Source: an uncultured Prevotella sp.
GTDB lineage: Bacteria; Bacteroidota; Bacteroidia; Bacteroidales; Bacteroidaceae
DNA: 64,000 bases
Assembly: GCA_900554545.1 (NCBI GenBank)
Contig: USHW01000001.1
Span: 67,039-131,038 of the forward strand
Direction: 5' to 3'
Position numbers and translations under genes: made by a program. Shown here piece by piece: positions 1 through 8,424 of the stretch. Each line of letters opens with the position of its first letter. Within the stretch, counting starts at the first letter, position 1. Below the pieces are notes generated by a model that was given only the letters and a program-made list of their open reading frames with translations, did not search any database and was not told where the DNA came from.

Positions 1-828
1 GTGCTGTGGTACAGTCCCGACGCTAAAATCAACGAAAACCTCGCCATCGAGCGGCAGGACGGTCAGGAGATGGTAATAAAACACCGGGCGGAGGCGGAAA
101 AGTCGCTCAAGACAACCATCCCGTTTGTCAAGGGGCACAACCTCGACTACGCCAACCTGATGGGCTTCTGCGGCAAGTACAAGCACGTGGCCGGCTGGAT
201 ATTGTTCGTCGTAATGACTATATTTGTCGTCACGGCGGTGTCAAACGGAGCCAACCTTAACGACGGAATGGACGGCATGTGTGCCGGCAATTCGGCCATA
301 ATAGGCGTGGCCTTGGGCATCTTCGCGTATGTAAGCAGCCACATTGAATACGCCGCCTACCTCAACATAATGTACATTCCGGGCAGTCAGGAGCTTGTGG
401 TGTTCATGTGCGCGTTCGTCGGCGCGCTCATAGGTTTCCTCTGGTACAACGCCTATCCGGCGCAAATCTTCATGGGAGACACCGGTTCGCTGACCATCGG
501 AGGCATAATAGCCGTGTGTGCAATCATCATCCACAAGGAGCTGATGTTGCCCATCCTGTGCGGCATTTTCTTCGTCGAGAGCCTTAGCGTAATCATGCAA
601 GTGTGGTACGCCAAGCTCGGAACGCGCCACGGAGTGAAGCAGCGCATGTTCAAGCGCGCCCCCCTTCACGACACGTTCCGCACCCGGCAGGAGCAGCTCG
701 ACCCTGAAATCAAGTACCTGTTCAAGAAGCCCAAGGGCGCGGTACACGAGTCGAAAATCACCATCCGCTTCTGGATTGTCACCATAATCCTCGCGGCACT
801 GACAATAATAACGCTGAAGATAAGGTAA
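1..828 (+). CDS. mraY: Phospho-N-acetylmuramoyl-pentapeptide-transferase (MraY), 5' end outside window
   Basis: Integral membrane enzyme that transfers phospho-MurNAc-pentapeptide from UDP to undecaprenyl phosphate, making lipid I on the inner face of the membrane. The visible 275 residues are the C-terminal part; the reading frame is open from base 1, so the true start lies upstream. Family motifs seen are NLNDGMDGM around residues 86-92, carrying the catalytic aspartates, and FMGDTGSL around residue 160, with several hydrophobic segments between. The C-terminus ends in a final membrane helix and LKIR, and a PLHD motif stands where many homologues have PLHHH, which I believe is usual in this phylum. 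The gene is followed by murD in the standard dcw order, but a 211-bp repeat-filled gap separates them. Confidence 0.96.
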   Translation: MLWYSPDAKINENLAIERQDGQEMVIKHRAEAEKSLKTTIPFVKGHNLDYANLMGFCGKYKHVAGWILFVVMTIFVVTAVSNGANLNDGMDGMCAGNSAIIGVALGIFAYVSSHIEYAAYLNIMYIPGSQELVVFMCAFVGALIGFLWYNAYPAQIFMGDTGSLTIGGIIAVCAIIIHKELMLPILCGIFFVESLSVIMQVWYAKLGTRHGVKQRMFKRAPLHDTFRTRQEQLDPEIKYLFKKPKGAVHESKITIRFWIVTIILAALTIITLKIR

Positions 829-1039
829 AATTACGGTTGTGCGGTTATGCGGTCTTACGGTTATAAGGTTGAAATTGCCAGCAAAACCGTATAACCTTAT
901 AACCGTGCGACCCCATAACAAAGATGAGAATAAAATGAATTTGCGGTCGTGCGACTGTGCGTTCTTACGGTTATAAGGTTGTGAATGCCTGCAAAACCGT
1001 ATAACCTTATAACCGTACGACCCCATAACCCGAAAAAAT
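829..1039. repeat. Tandem duplicated hairpin repeat (accgtataacc words), mraY-murD gap
   Basis: The gap holds two copies, offset by about 110 bp, of a roughly 83-bp unit. Each unit is itself an inverted repeat, with TTACGGTTATAAGGTT pairing with AACCTTATAACCGT. The first copy begins four bases after the mraY stop codon. The same short words recur at 29021-29137 and 40836-41074. No other gene or signal is visible here. Confidence 0.8.
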
Positions 1040-2371
1040 ATGAAACGAATTGTAATACTCGGAGCGGGAGAAAGCGGAGCCGGAGCGGCTGTGTTGGCTA
1101 AGAAGCAGGGCTTCGATGTCTTTGTTTCCGACATGTCGGCAATCAAGGACAAGTACAAGAAAATGCTCGACTCGCACGGCATCCGGTGGGAGGAAGGCCG
1201 GCATACGGAGGCCGACATCCTCAACGCCGACGAGATAATAAAAAGCCCCGGCATACCGTGCGACGCGCCGATGGTGCTGAAATGCACGGAGAAGGGCATC
1301 CGCGTAATCAGCGAAATAGAGTTTGCCGGACGCTATACCCACTCCAAGATGATTTGCATTACCGGCAGCAACGGCAAGACAACGACAACTTCGCTCATCT
1401 ACCACATCTTCAAGAGCGCGGGCTACGATGTCGGGCTGGCCGGCAACATAGGCAACAGCCTTGCCTTGCAGGTGGCCGAAGACCCGCACGAATACTATGT
1501 CATAGAGCTTAGCTCGTTCCAACTTGACAACATGTACGACTTCCGCGCCAACATAGCGATACTCCTTAACATCACGCCCGACCATCTCGACCGCTACGGA
1601 AACTGCATGCAGAACTACGTGGACGCCAAGATGCGCATCCTGCAGAACCAGACGGTGGACGACGCTTTCATTTATTGGAACGACGACCCGGTTATCAGGC
1701 GCGAGCTGAAAAAATACGACATAAAGGCCGTATGCTATCCTTTCTCAGAGTTGAAGGAGGTCGGCTCCATCGGTTATATCGAGGAAGGACAGTACAAAAT
1801 AGAGCGTCCTACGCCGTTCAACATGGAGCAAGAGGAGCTGAGTCTTACCGGGAAGCACAACATCTATAACTCCCTTGCCGCAGGAATAGCCTCCAACGTG
1901 GCCGGCATCAGGAAGGAGTTTATACGCAAGAGCCTGAGCGATTTCCCTGGCGTCGAGCACCGTTTGGAGAAGGTTACGAAAGTGGCCGGCGTGCAATACG
2001 TCAACGACTCCAAGGCAACCAACGTCGATGCGTGCTGGTATGCGCTGGAAAGCATGAAGACGCCGGTAGTCCTCATTCTCGGCGGAAAGGACAAAGGCAA
2101 CGACTACAACGCCATAAAAGACCTGGTGAAAGAGAAGTGCGTGGGCCTTGTCTACCTTGGAGCTGACAACACGAAGCTGCACAATTTCTTCGATGGAATG
2201 GGCATTCCTGTGCGCGACACGCATTCGATGAAAGACTGTGTGGCCGCCTGCTACGAGATGGCTCGTCCCGGAGACACCGTCCTTCTGAGTCCATGCTGCG
2301 CCAGCTTCGACCTGTTCAAGAACATGGAAGACCGCGGCGAGCAGTTCAAGACGCTGGTAAGGGGGCTTTGA
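1040..2371 (+). CDS. murD: UDP-N-acetylmuramoyl-L-alanine--D-glutamate ligase (MurD)
   Basis: Cytoplasmic ATP-dependent ligase that adds D-glutamate to UDP-MurNAc-L-Ala in peptidoglycan precursor synthesis. The 443-residue protein opens with a Rossmann-like segment (ILGAGESGAGAAVLA). It carries the Mur ligase P-loop TGSNGKTTTT at residues 108-117, a central ITPDHLDRY stretch, and the C-terminal ligase domain with NDSKATN and GGKDKG motifs. Length is normal for the family. It lies between mraY and ftsW as in most dcw clusters. A 34-bp perfect inverted repeat begins at the stop codon and separates it from ftsW. Confidence 0.97.
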   Translation: MKRIVILGAGESGAGAAVLAKKQGFDVFVSDMSAIKDKYKKMLDSHGIRWEEGRHTEADILNADEIIKSPGIPCDAPMVLKCTEKGIRVISEIEFAGRYTHSKMICITGSNGKTTTTSLIYHIFKSAGYDVGLAGNIGNSLALQVAEDPHEYYVIELSSFQLDNMYDFRANIAILLNITPDHLDRYGNCMQNYVDAKMRILQNQTVDDAFIYWNDDPVIRRELKKYDIKAVCYPFSELKEVGSIGYIEEGQYKIERPTPFNMEQEELSLTGKHNIYNSLAAGIASNVAGIRKEFIRKSLSDFPGVEHRLEKVTKVAGVQYVNDSKATNVDACWYALESMKTPVVLILGGKDKGNDYNAIKDLVKEKCVGLVYLGADNTKLHNFFDGMGIPVRDTHSMKDCVAACYEMARPGDTVLLSPCCASFDLFKNMEDRGEQFKTLVRGL

Positions 2372-2545
2372 CACCCACCCCAAACCCCTCCCGAAGTGAG
2401 GGGCTTAGATACCATTCAAGGATTATCAAGGAGTTTCGGGAAAGCCTTTCGGCACTCGTCAATATATAAAATAACAATCAAGCAAGCCTTAACCCACAAG
2501 GCATATCAAGCCCCTCACTTCGGGAGGGGTTTGGGGTGGGTTCGT
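2371..2545. repeat. Inverted repeat pair, CCTCCC/GGGAGG family, murD-ftsW gap
   Basis: Arms at 2373-2406 and 2508-2541 are perfect reverse complements over 34 bp with a loop of about 100 bases. The left arm starts within two bases of the murD stop, and the right arm ends eight bases before the ftsW ATG. The arm word CACCCCAAACCCCTCCCGAA varies in the same way on both sides compared with other loci of this family. Confidence 0.85.
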
Positions 2546-2549
2546 AATC

Positions 2550-3824
2550 ATGCTGAAAGACAATATTAAGGAGAGCAAATTCAAGGGAGACGGCGTCATC
2601 TGGACGGTGTTTCTTTTTCTGTGCCTCATCAGCATAATCGAGGTGTTCAGCGCGTCGAGCAACCTTTCTTTCAAGACCGGCAACTACCTCGGGCCTGTGC
2701 TCAAGCACTGTGCGCTGCTGGCAGTGGGCGTGGTTGTGATGATATGCACAATGAACATAAAGTGCCGTTACTTCAAGCTTGTCACCCCGTTTGCGCTTTT
2801 CATATCGTTCATTCTGCTCATCGTGGTGTTCTTCGTCGGCGAAAGCACCAACGGTTCGCAGCGGTGGATAGAGTTTCTTGGCATACAGTTCCAGCCGTCC
2901 GAGGTTGCCAAGGGGGCTGTAATACTTGCCACGGCGCAGATAATAAGCGCCATGCAGACGCCTACGGGGGCCGACAAGCGCACCATAAAGTATGTGCTGC
3001 TGGTTACGCTGCCGATAGCTGCCCTCATAATGCGCGAGAACCTGTCTACCGCCGTGTTGCTCGTGGTGGTGGTGTTCCTCATGATGTTCATAGGTAAAGT
3101 GCCCGGCCAGCAGCTCGGAAAGCTGCTCGGTGCCATGGCTGCCATTGTCGCCTTTGTCGTGGCTATGGTCATGGTGTTCGGCGAGGACAAGGAGAAGGTG
3201 GCGCAGGACGCCGTTGGCAAGGAGATGGTGGAGCAGACCGCTCCGGCCGAAGAGAATGCGCTTGAAAAGGTGTTCCACCGCTTTGACACGTGGAAAGCAC
3301 GTATAGACAACTTCCTCGACGATGAATATGTGGCCCCGGCTGATGTCGACATCACAGGCACTGACGCGCAGGAGTCGCACGCCAACATTGCCATCGCCTC
3401 GTCAAACGTCATAGGCAAAGGCCCGGGCAACTCCGTAGAGCGCGACTTTTTGTCGCGTGCCGAGTCGGACTTCATCTACGCCATCATAGTTGAAGAGCTT
3501 GGAGTGATAGGCGCTGTGGTCGTGTGCATGCTCTACATCGTGCTCCTTTTCCGCACGGCCACCATCGCTAACCGCTGCGCCAAGGTGTTCCCGGCGCTGC
3601 TCGTTATGGGTTTCGCCATGCTGCTTGTTGTCCAGGCGCTGTTCAACATGGCCGTGGCCGTCGGCCTTGTGCCCGTCACCGGCCAGCCGTTGCCGCTCAT
3701 AAGCAAGGGCGGAACGTCGTCAATCATCAACTGTGTCTACATCGGCATAATCCTTAGCGTAAGCTATTCGGCCAAGAAAAAGGATGATGTCGAGGTTGCG
3801 CCCGCTGTGGATGACGCTGCGTAG
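2550..3824 (+). CDS. ftsW: Lipid II-polymerising SEDS protein FtsW
   Basis: Polytopic inner-membrane SEDS-family glycosyltransferase of the divisome, acting with its partner class b PBP to polymerise lipid II at the septum. The 424-residue protein has about ten hydrophobic helices, a GSQRWI stretch near residue 105 and the family signature LVPVTGQPLPLISKGGTS around residues 376-393. A longer, charged periplasmic loop is present near residues 215-270, followed by GKGPGNS and the D(F)IYAIIVEELG motif. The start is the ATG just after the inverted-repeat arm. In other Bacteroidota murG normally follows; here the next gene of the cluster is 48 kb away. Confidence 0.96.
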   Translation: MLKDNIKESKFKGDGVIWTVFLFLCLISIIEVFSASSNLSFKTGNYLGPVLKHCALLAVGVVVMICTMNIKCRYFKLVTPFALFISFILLIVVFFVGESTNGSQRWIEFLGIQFQPSEVAKGAVILATAQIISAMQTPTGADKRTIKYVLLVTLPIAALIMRENLSTAVLLVVVVFLMMFIGKVPGQQLGKLLGAMAAIVAFVVAMVMVFGEDKEKVAQDAVGKEMVEQTAPAEENALEKVFHRFDTWKARIDNFLDDEYVAPADVDITGTDAQESHANIAIASSNVIGKGPGNSVERDFLSRAESDFIYAIIVEELGVIGAVVVCMLYIVLLFRTATIANRCAKVFPALLVMGFAMLLVVQALFNMAVAVGLVPVTGQPLPLISKGGTSSIINCVYIGIILSVSYSAKKKDDVEVAPAVDDAA

Positions 3825-3864
3825 CGTAACAATCTGATAGCCAGCATATTGGCAAGCGTAATAT

Positions 3865-3945
3865 AAAAAGCCGTGTTTTGCAATGCAAAACACGGCTTTT
3901 TGCGTTGTAAAAGACGGCCTTTCGCACTGCGAAAGGCCGTCTTTT
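3865..3945. repeat. 22-bp-unit GGCC hairpin array (array 1)
   Basis: Two consecutive perfect hairpins, at 3865-3901 and 3909-3945, each with 18-bp arms around a single central base. The second is AAAAG-ACGGC-CTTTC facing its reverse complement GAAAG-GCCGT-CTTTT. The array lies between the converging ftsW and GH43-like genes and could end transcription in both directions. Confidence 0.85.
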
Positions 3946-3956
3946 GGAATGGTGGT

Positions 3957-4000
3957 TGTCGGGAGTTGACAGGTCGTCTGATTTCTGTCAACTCCCGGCA
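3957..4000. terminator. Bidirectional hairpin terminator candidate
   Basis: Arms TGTCGGGAGTTGACAG (3957-3972) and its near-perfect complement (3985-4000) form a stem of about 15 bp with a 12-base loop, between converging ftsW and the GH43-like gene. There is no long T run, so function as an intrinsic terminator is inference. A stem with the same GGGAG/CTCCC core lies at 44455-44491. Confidence 0.55.
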
Positions 4001-4019
4001 GCTTCCTAATAATCCATTA

Positions 4020-5741
4020 TCATTCGCCCACTCCGGCCTCGTTGAACGCCTTTATGTCGAAGTAATACTCAGAGTCGCGGTTGAAGTAGCGCGCGTCCAG
4101 CTTGTTGTCATACACCACTGTGGTGTGCGTCAGGCAGTCTTTCTGCGTGCCCCAGTACAGTATGTAGCCCGTGGCCTGTTTCTGTTTGTCCCATGAGAAG
4201 CGGAACATGCGGCTGTCGTTGGCGTCGCGCTCGGCCTTGAAGCCTGTCACTCGGGCGGGTTTCTTGCCCGTTCCCTTGCCGAAAACGCGCAGGTCGTACA
4301 GCGAGAAACAGCCGTCAACGTTGCCCATGTTGGTTATGCGCAGGTAGCGCGTCTTGGCCGCCTTGGGCAGCACATGCAGCCTGTGGGGCGCGTCGTCGGT
4401 GTTGGCCGATGCGTCAACAAGCGTCGTCCACTTCTTGCCGTCGGCCGACCCCTCGATTATGTACTTGTATATGAACGGCGGCTGCGGTGCGCGCACGGTG
4501 GCGTTGTGGTCGGCAAAGTTCACCTGCACGGCCTTCACGGTCTTCTTTCCGCCGAGGTCCATTTGCAGCCACTCGCCCTTTTTGCCCGTTGAGGCCGCCC
4601 ACCAGGTCTCCACCTGTTCGTCGGCGGCGCATCCGGCGTCGTGCGCACGGTCGGTTGACGACGACGCGCTCATCGCCTTTCTGTATGACAGCAGCCCCCA
4701 GCCGGCGCCTATGTCAGTCTTGGTAAAGTCAACCTTGCGGTCAGGAATGGTGAAGGGATAGTCGGCGAAGGTGGTCTGCGCGTACATGCCATGCTTGTCT
4801 GAGGCAACCACGGGGAACAGTCCTAAGCGGCGTTCGAACATGTGGCGCACCGATATTTTCATCGTGCCGACGTGCCAGTAGTTGCCGTATTTGTCCTGGA
4901 ACGTGTGTCCGTGCCCCGTACCTCCGATGAAACCGCCGGGTTTGAAGGTGAAGGGGCTGTCCTCAACGTAGGTGAACGGGCCGAGCGGACTGTCCGAAAC
5001 GTATATGCCGTCGCCGTAGTTTCGCCACTGTGTGCCCGGCGCAGCGTATTGCAGATAGTACTTGCCGTTGTATTTCAGGCACGCCGCGCCCTCGTTGTAG
5101 CCGTCGCGGTCAAGCTCGTTGTCGGCTCCGGCGGCCTCCCATCCGTACTTTGCCGAGTTGTGGGTGATGAGCGTTTCCGGCTCGCCGAGCGCGCGGAAAC
5201 CGTCTTTCGGGTCAACCTCCACGCCGGTGATGGGCTTCTTGTCGTGGCAGCCTTGGTAGAGGTACACGCGCCCGTCGTCGTCCATGAATAGCGAGGGGTC
5301 GTCGGCCGCGTATGCGAACTTCGACTCCACTTCCGTCCATGTGTCCTTTTCGGGCGTGGCGTTCTTGTAGAAGTGGGGCTTGCCTCCGCCCGACATGTAG
5401 TACAGCTCGTCGCCTATGGCGAGAATGCTGGGCGCATAGTCCTCGATGGTCTTGATGGTTTTGCATGGGATGTATTCCCATTTGGCCATGTCAGGCGAAC
5501 GCCAGTAGCCTCCCGACTTTGACGCGAAGAGGTAGTAATAACCCTTGAAGTACACAGCAACAGGGTCGGCTGCCTCGCGCCTCGGGCTGTTGTTGTCTTC
5601 CGGCTGGAAGCGGTAGTTCAGGTCGATGGGGTTCGCCACGGTTCTGTCATGGTCGTCGGCGCGTGCCGTTTGCGGCATGGCCGCGCCTGCCAGCAGCAGT
5701 GCCGACATGGCGGCTGCCGCCGTTTTCAAGTTGTTTCTCAT
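4020..5741 (-). CDS. Secreted GH43-like five-bladed propeller with F5/8-type carbohydrate-binding and Fn3 domains
   Basis: Predicted exported glycoside hydrolase of 573 residues. A Sec signal peptide covers about residues 1-26 (MRNNLKT...ARA). The beta-propeller spans about residues 40-345. The three acidic residues expected for GH43 are visible as Asp59 in EAADPV, Asp148 in ADDPS and Glu217 in NEGA. An F5/8 type C (CBM32-like) domain follows (about 365-485) and then a fibronectin type III-like end. I chose the ATG at 5741 because it opens a clear signal peptide and lies about 35 bases after a good promoter; a longer upstream frame would add a non-signal leader. Substrate cannot be told; arabinan, xylan or galactan fragments are possible. 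The gene stands alone between ftsW and a divergent glsA-like gene. Confidence 0.8.
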   Translation of the reverse strand: MRNNLKTAAAAMSALLLAGAAMPQTARADDHDRTVANPIDLNYRFQPEDNNSPRREAADPVAVYFKGYYYLFASKSGGYWRSPDMAKWEYIPCKTIKTIEDYAPSILAIGDELYYMSGGGKPHFYKNATPEKDTWTEVESKFAYAADDPSLFMDDDGRVYLYQGCHDKKPITGVEVDPKDGFRALGEPETLITHNSAKYGWEAAGADNELDRDGYNEGAACLKYNGKYYLQYAAPGTQWRNYGDGIYVSDSPLGPFTYVEDSPFTFKPGGFIGGTGHGHTFQDKYGNYWHVGTMKISVRHMFERRLGLFPVVASDKHGMYAQTTFADYPFTIPDRKVDFTKTDIGAGWGLLSYRKAMSASSSTDRAHDAGCAADEQVETWWAASTGKKGEWLQMDLGGKKTVKAVQVNFADHNATVRAPQPPFIYKYIIEGSADGKKWTTLVDASANTDDAPHRLHVLPKAAKTRYLRITNMGNVDGCFSLYDLRVFGKGTGKKPARVTGFKAERDANDSRMFRFSWDKQKQATGYILYWGTQKDCLTHTTVVYDNKLDARYFNRDSEYYFDIKAFNEAGVGE

Positions 5742-5780
5742 GTTTTTGGTGTTTTTATGGTTAATGATGTAAATGTCTTG

Positions 5781-5811
5781 CAAATATAGTGAAAGGTTCG
5801 TCAAAGGCAAA
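5781..5811 (-). promoter_or_regulatory. Bacteroidota promoter for the GH43-like gene
   Basis: Minus-strand -7 box TATATTTG at 5781-5788 with -33 TTTG at 5808-5811 and a 19-bp spacer, matching the phylum consensus. Its surroundings resemble the promoter segments at 5867-5905 and 43321-43360. Confidence 0.65.
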
Positions 5812-5866
5812 TGAAAAACGGAGTTTTTTGACTTGTCATTGCCGAACCGCATCCTATATTCGCGCA

Positions 5867-5905
5867 GCAGATATAATGAAAGGTGAGTGCAATGGCAAAT
5901 GAAAA
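5867..5905 (-). repeat. Degenerate second copy of a promoter-bearing repeat
   Basis: On the minus strand this reads TTTGCCATTGCACTCACC followed by TTTCATTATATCTG. It is close to the promoter of the M20 gene at 43328-43359 and to the functional-looking promoter at 5781-5811. The -7 box is imperfect (ends CTG), so this copy may be inactive or weaker. Confidence 0.5.
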
Positions 5906-5932
5906 CAGGTTTGGCATGACATCACATTTTTT

Positions 5933-6043
5933 GTAGGGGCATAATTTATTATGCCCGAACGTTCTGAAAGAACGTGTCCAATAGGCTTTGCCCGCTTTAT
6001 ACGCCTCTTCGCGGCGTTCGGACATAATGAATTATGTCCCTAC
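5933..6043. repeat. Inverted repeat with TAGGGRCATAATT arms
   Basis: Arms of about 29 bp at 5933-5961 and 6015-6043 are imperfect reverse complements, and each arm also contains its own short palindrome (GGGCATAATTTATTATGCCC on the left). It lies between the divergent GH43-like and glsA-like genes. The 53-base loop has no recognisable gene. Confidence 0.7.
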
Positions 6044-6093
6044 AGCAGATGTGTTCTCGCGTTGTTCGAAGCTCAATTAATAACGGTAATTAA

Positions 6094-6212
6094 GCTCCCT
6101 CCCTTTGGGAGGGTTGGGGTGGGTCTTCAATTGATGGCCTTTTGTCTTCTAAAAGGCCGTCTTTTGCACGCTGAAAGGCCACCTTTTACAATGCAAAACA
6201 TGACCTTTTGCA
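6094..6212. repeat. CCTCCC family single copy plus 22-bp-unit array (array 2)
   Basis: A single CTCCCTCCCTTTGGGAGGG copy (6094-6127) is followed by three to four 22-bp units (6132-6212) with cores such as AAAAG-GCCGT-CTTTT and GAAAG-GCCAC-CTTTT. From 6213 to about 6400 I see nothing recognisable apart from A+T-rich sequence leading to the glsA promoter. Confidence 0.75.
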
Positions 6213-6403
6213 GAGAGCCTGTCCGGCAACGGGTTACATTCCGCTTGTGAGCCGCCCCGCAACCGGTGCGGATGGCGCCGTCAGGTGGCTGTTTTTGTTT
6301 GTTTTTGAGTTGTAGTGTTAAAACTTTGTTGTGTAAACGTTGCAATATCATTATTATTTCTAATATTTTTGATAAAATAAGTATGTATTTGGAAAAGTTG
6401 CGT

Positions 6404-6411
6404 TATTTTTG
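6404..6411 (+). promoter_or_regulatory. -7 promoter box upstream of glsA-like gene
   Basis: TATTTTTG fits TAnnTTTG and lies 21 bases before the chosen ATG at 6433. No TTTG at the usual 19-21 bp spacing is obvious, so only the -7 element is called. Confidence 0.5.
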
Positions 6412-6432
6412 CATTGTGTTAGTAGAGAGAGC

Positions 6433-7260
6433 ATGAACGAGATTACCGAAAAAACCATTGACGTAAGGGCTATTCTCGGCGGCAAGATGGGTGCCAAGGC
6501 TAAGTATGTGCCGGGCTTTGTCGTGAGATGGCTCGAACGCATCCTGCATCAGGACGAGGTCAACGACTTCCTTTGGCAAAACCGCAACTTGCAGGGTGTG
6601 CCTTGGCTTGAGTCCTGCCTCGAATACCTTGGCACGAAGCTCGACATTGTTGGCGAGGAGAACATGCCCGACGACGGCGACGGCCGCCTCTACACTTTCG
6701 TAAGCAACCATCCTCTCGGCGGACAGGATGGCGTTGCCCTCGGGGCTATACTCGGGCGGCATTACGGCGGACGCTTCCGCTACCTTGTGAACGACCTGCT
6801 TATGAACCTGCCCGGGCTGGCTCCGCTCTGCGTTCCCATAAACAAGACGGGGCGGCAGAGCCGCAACTTCCCCGCAATGGTCGAGGCATGCTTCAAAGGC
6901 GACAACCATGTCATCATGTTCCCGGCAGGCATCTGCTCGCGCCGCATCGGCGGACAAATACACGACCTGCCGTGGAAAAAGACATTTGTAACCAAAAGCG
7001 TCGAAACGCACAGGGACGTTGTGCCGGTGCATTTCGGCGGACACAATTCCGATTTCTTCTACAACCTTGCCAACGTATGCAAGCGTCTCGGCATCAAGTT
7101 CAACATTGCCATGCTGTATCTGGCCGACGAGATGTACAAGAACCGTGACAAGACGTTCCGCGTGGCAATAGGAAAGCCCATTCCATGGCAGACATTCGAC
7201 AAGTCGAAAACTCCGGCACAGTGGGCGCAGTACGTGCAGGACATCGTCTACAAACTGTGA
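6433..7260 (+). CDS. glsA: Glycine-lipid O-acyltransferase-like protein (GlsA-type, PlsC family)
   Basis: Probable membrane-associated acyltransferase of 275 residues. The acyltransferase signature HPLGGQDG starts at residue 93, and the substrate-pocket motif IMFPAGICSRR lies near residues 155-165. It is followed after 58 bp by a GNAT-type N-acyltransferase. This two-gene pair is the arrangement known from Bacteroides thetaiotaomicron (BT_3458/BT_3459), where the N-acyltransferase acylates glycine and GlsA adds a second acyl chain to make the glycine lipid. I chose MNEITEK at 6433 over the ATG at 6409, which overlaps the promoter box. A general lysophospholipid acyltransferase remains the alternative. 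Confidence 0.8.
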   Translation: MNEITEKTIDVRAILGGKMGAKAKYVPGFVVRWLERILHQDEVNDFLWQNRNLQGVPWLESCLEYLGTKLDIVGEENMPDDGDGRLYTFVSNHPLGGQDGVALGAILGRHYGGRFRYLVNDLLMNLPGLAPLCVPINKTGRQSRNFPAMVEACFKGDNHVIMFPAGICSRRIGGQIHDLPWKKTFVTKSVETHRDVVPVHFGGHNSDFFYNLANVCKRLGIKFNIAMLYLADEMYKNRDKTFRVAIGKPIPWQTFDKSKTPAQWAQYVQDIVYKL

Positions 7261-7318
7261 CTACACGCAGAACAAAGGCATATCCCATATCAACAACAAG
7301 CATCAACCGACAAAGAAA

Positions 7319-8308
7319 ATGGAACAAGAGATTATCCGTCCGATAGACAAACAGCTGCTTAAAAGCGAGCTTACGCCTGACCGCCAGCTGCGCATGACAA
7401 ACAAGAGCCACAATGAAATATACATAGTTACGGCGCACAACGCGCCAAACGTGCTCAAGGAAATAGGCCGGTTGCGCGAAATCGCATTCCGCGAGGCCGG
7501 AGGCGGCAGCGGAAAGAGCATGGATCTGGACGAGTTCGACACGTGCGACAACTGCTACAAGCAGCTTATCGTGTGGAATCCTGAAGAGGAGGAAATCATC
7601 GGCGGCTACCGTTATCTCTTGGGATGTGACGCCGACATCGACGCCGACGGCCAGCCCGTGCTCGCCACGAGCCACATGTTCCACTTCTCGGAGAAGTTCA
7701 TGCGCGAGTATCTTCCTTGGACGGTAGAGCTTGGACGCTCGTTCGTCGCCCCTGCATACCAAAGCTCCAAGATGGGCGCAAAGAGCCTTTTCGCCCTCGA
7801 CAACTTGTGGGACGGCCTCGGAGCGCTCACCGTCATACGCCCCGACATCAAGTATCTCTTCGGCAAGATGACCATGTATCCCTCTTACGTCCGTAAGGGA
7901 CGTGACATGATTTTGTACTTCCTCAAAAAGCATTTCAGCGACTCCGAGGGGCTTGTAATCCCGATGAAACCGCTCAAAATAGAGACTGACGAGGCCGAAC
8001 TCGCCGCCCTTTTCTGCGAAAAGACGTTCAAGGAGGACTATCGCATACTTAACCGCGAGGTGCGGAAGCTGGGCTACAACATTCCGCCTCTTGTCAATGC
8101 GTACATGGGATTAAGCCCTACGATGAAGATGTTTGGCACCGCCATCAACTACGGTTTCGGCGATGTGGAGGAAACCGGAATACTAATCGCCGTCGACGAA
8201 ATCCTCGAAGAGAAGCGCATACGCCACATTGACTCCTACATAAAGGAGCATCCCGAGGCGCTGAACATCACCTCCGGCGCAAATCCGGTTATTTATAAAG
8301 AGAAATAA
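7319..8308 (+). CDS. glsB: Glycine N-acyltransferase-like protein (GlsB-type, OlsB-related GNAT)
   Basis: Likely acyl-ACP-dependent N-acyltransferase that makes the mono-acylated glycine precursor of glycine lipids. The 329-residue protein has an N-terminal GNAT/OlsB-like fold: IGRLREIAFREAGGG near residue 57, then EEIIGGYRYLLG, then the VELGRSFVAPAYQ core typical of hemolysin/OlsB-type acyltransferases. A 100-residue C-terminal extension follows. It lies 58 bp downstream of the glsA-like gene on the same strand, consistent with one operon. Function is assigned from the family and the pairing, not from residues proven here. Confidence 0.8.
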   Translation: MEQEIIRPIDKQLLKSELTPDRQLRMTNKSHNEIYIVTAHNAPNVLKEIGRLREIAFREAGGGSGKSMDLDEFDTCDNCYKQLIVWNPEEEEIIGGYRYLLGCDADIDADGQPVLATSHMFHFSEKFMREYLPWTVELGRSFVAPAYQSSKMGAKSLFALDNLWDGLGALTVIRPDIKYLFGKMTMYPSYVRKGRDMILYFLKKHFSDSEGLVIPMKPLKIETDEAELAALFCEKTFKEDYRILNREVRKLGYNIPPLVNAYMGLSPTMKMFGTAINYGFGDVEETGILIAVDEILEEKRIRHIDSYIKEHPEALNITSGANPVIYKEK

Positions 8309-8309
8309 A

Positions 8310-8424
8310 TACCCACCCCAACCCTCCCGAAGGGAGGGAGTTGGAATGGCATTTGCAGCAATAAGCAATATATAAAAGCAAAAAGTAATCAAGCACCCTC
8401 CCTTCGGGAGGGCTGGGGTGGGTA
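8310..8424. repeat. Inverted repeat pair, CCTCCC/GGGAGG family, glsB-regulator gap
   Basis: Arms at 8310-8338 and 8396-8424 are reverse complements over 29 bp with one mismatch and a 57-base loop. The pair sits exactly between the converging glsB-like and regulator stop codons, so it may serve as a shared transcript end. Confidence 0.85.

Noticed and set aside
241..1299. A 352-codon minus-strand open frame across mraY and murD
   Set aside because: Opposite two recognised genes and through the repeat gap; no recognisable motif.
5801..6025. A 74-codon minus-strand frame before the GH43-like gene
   Set aside because: It reads through the promoter repeat and a palindrome, and has no upstream signals.
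6213..6330. Possible riboswitch upstream of the glsA-like gene
   Set aside because: Some G+C-rich complementarity exists, but no known riboswitch core could be recognised, and it lies upstream of the -7 box.
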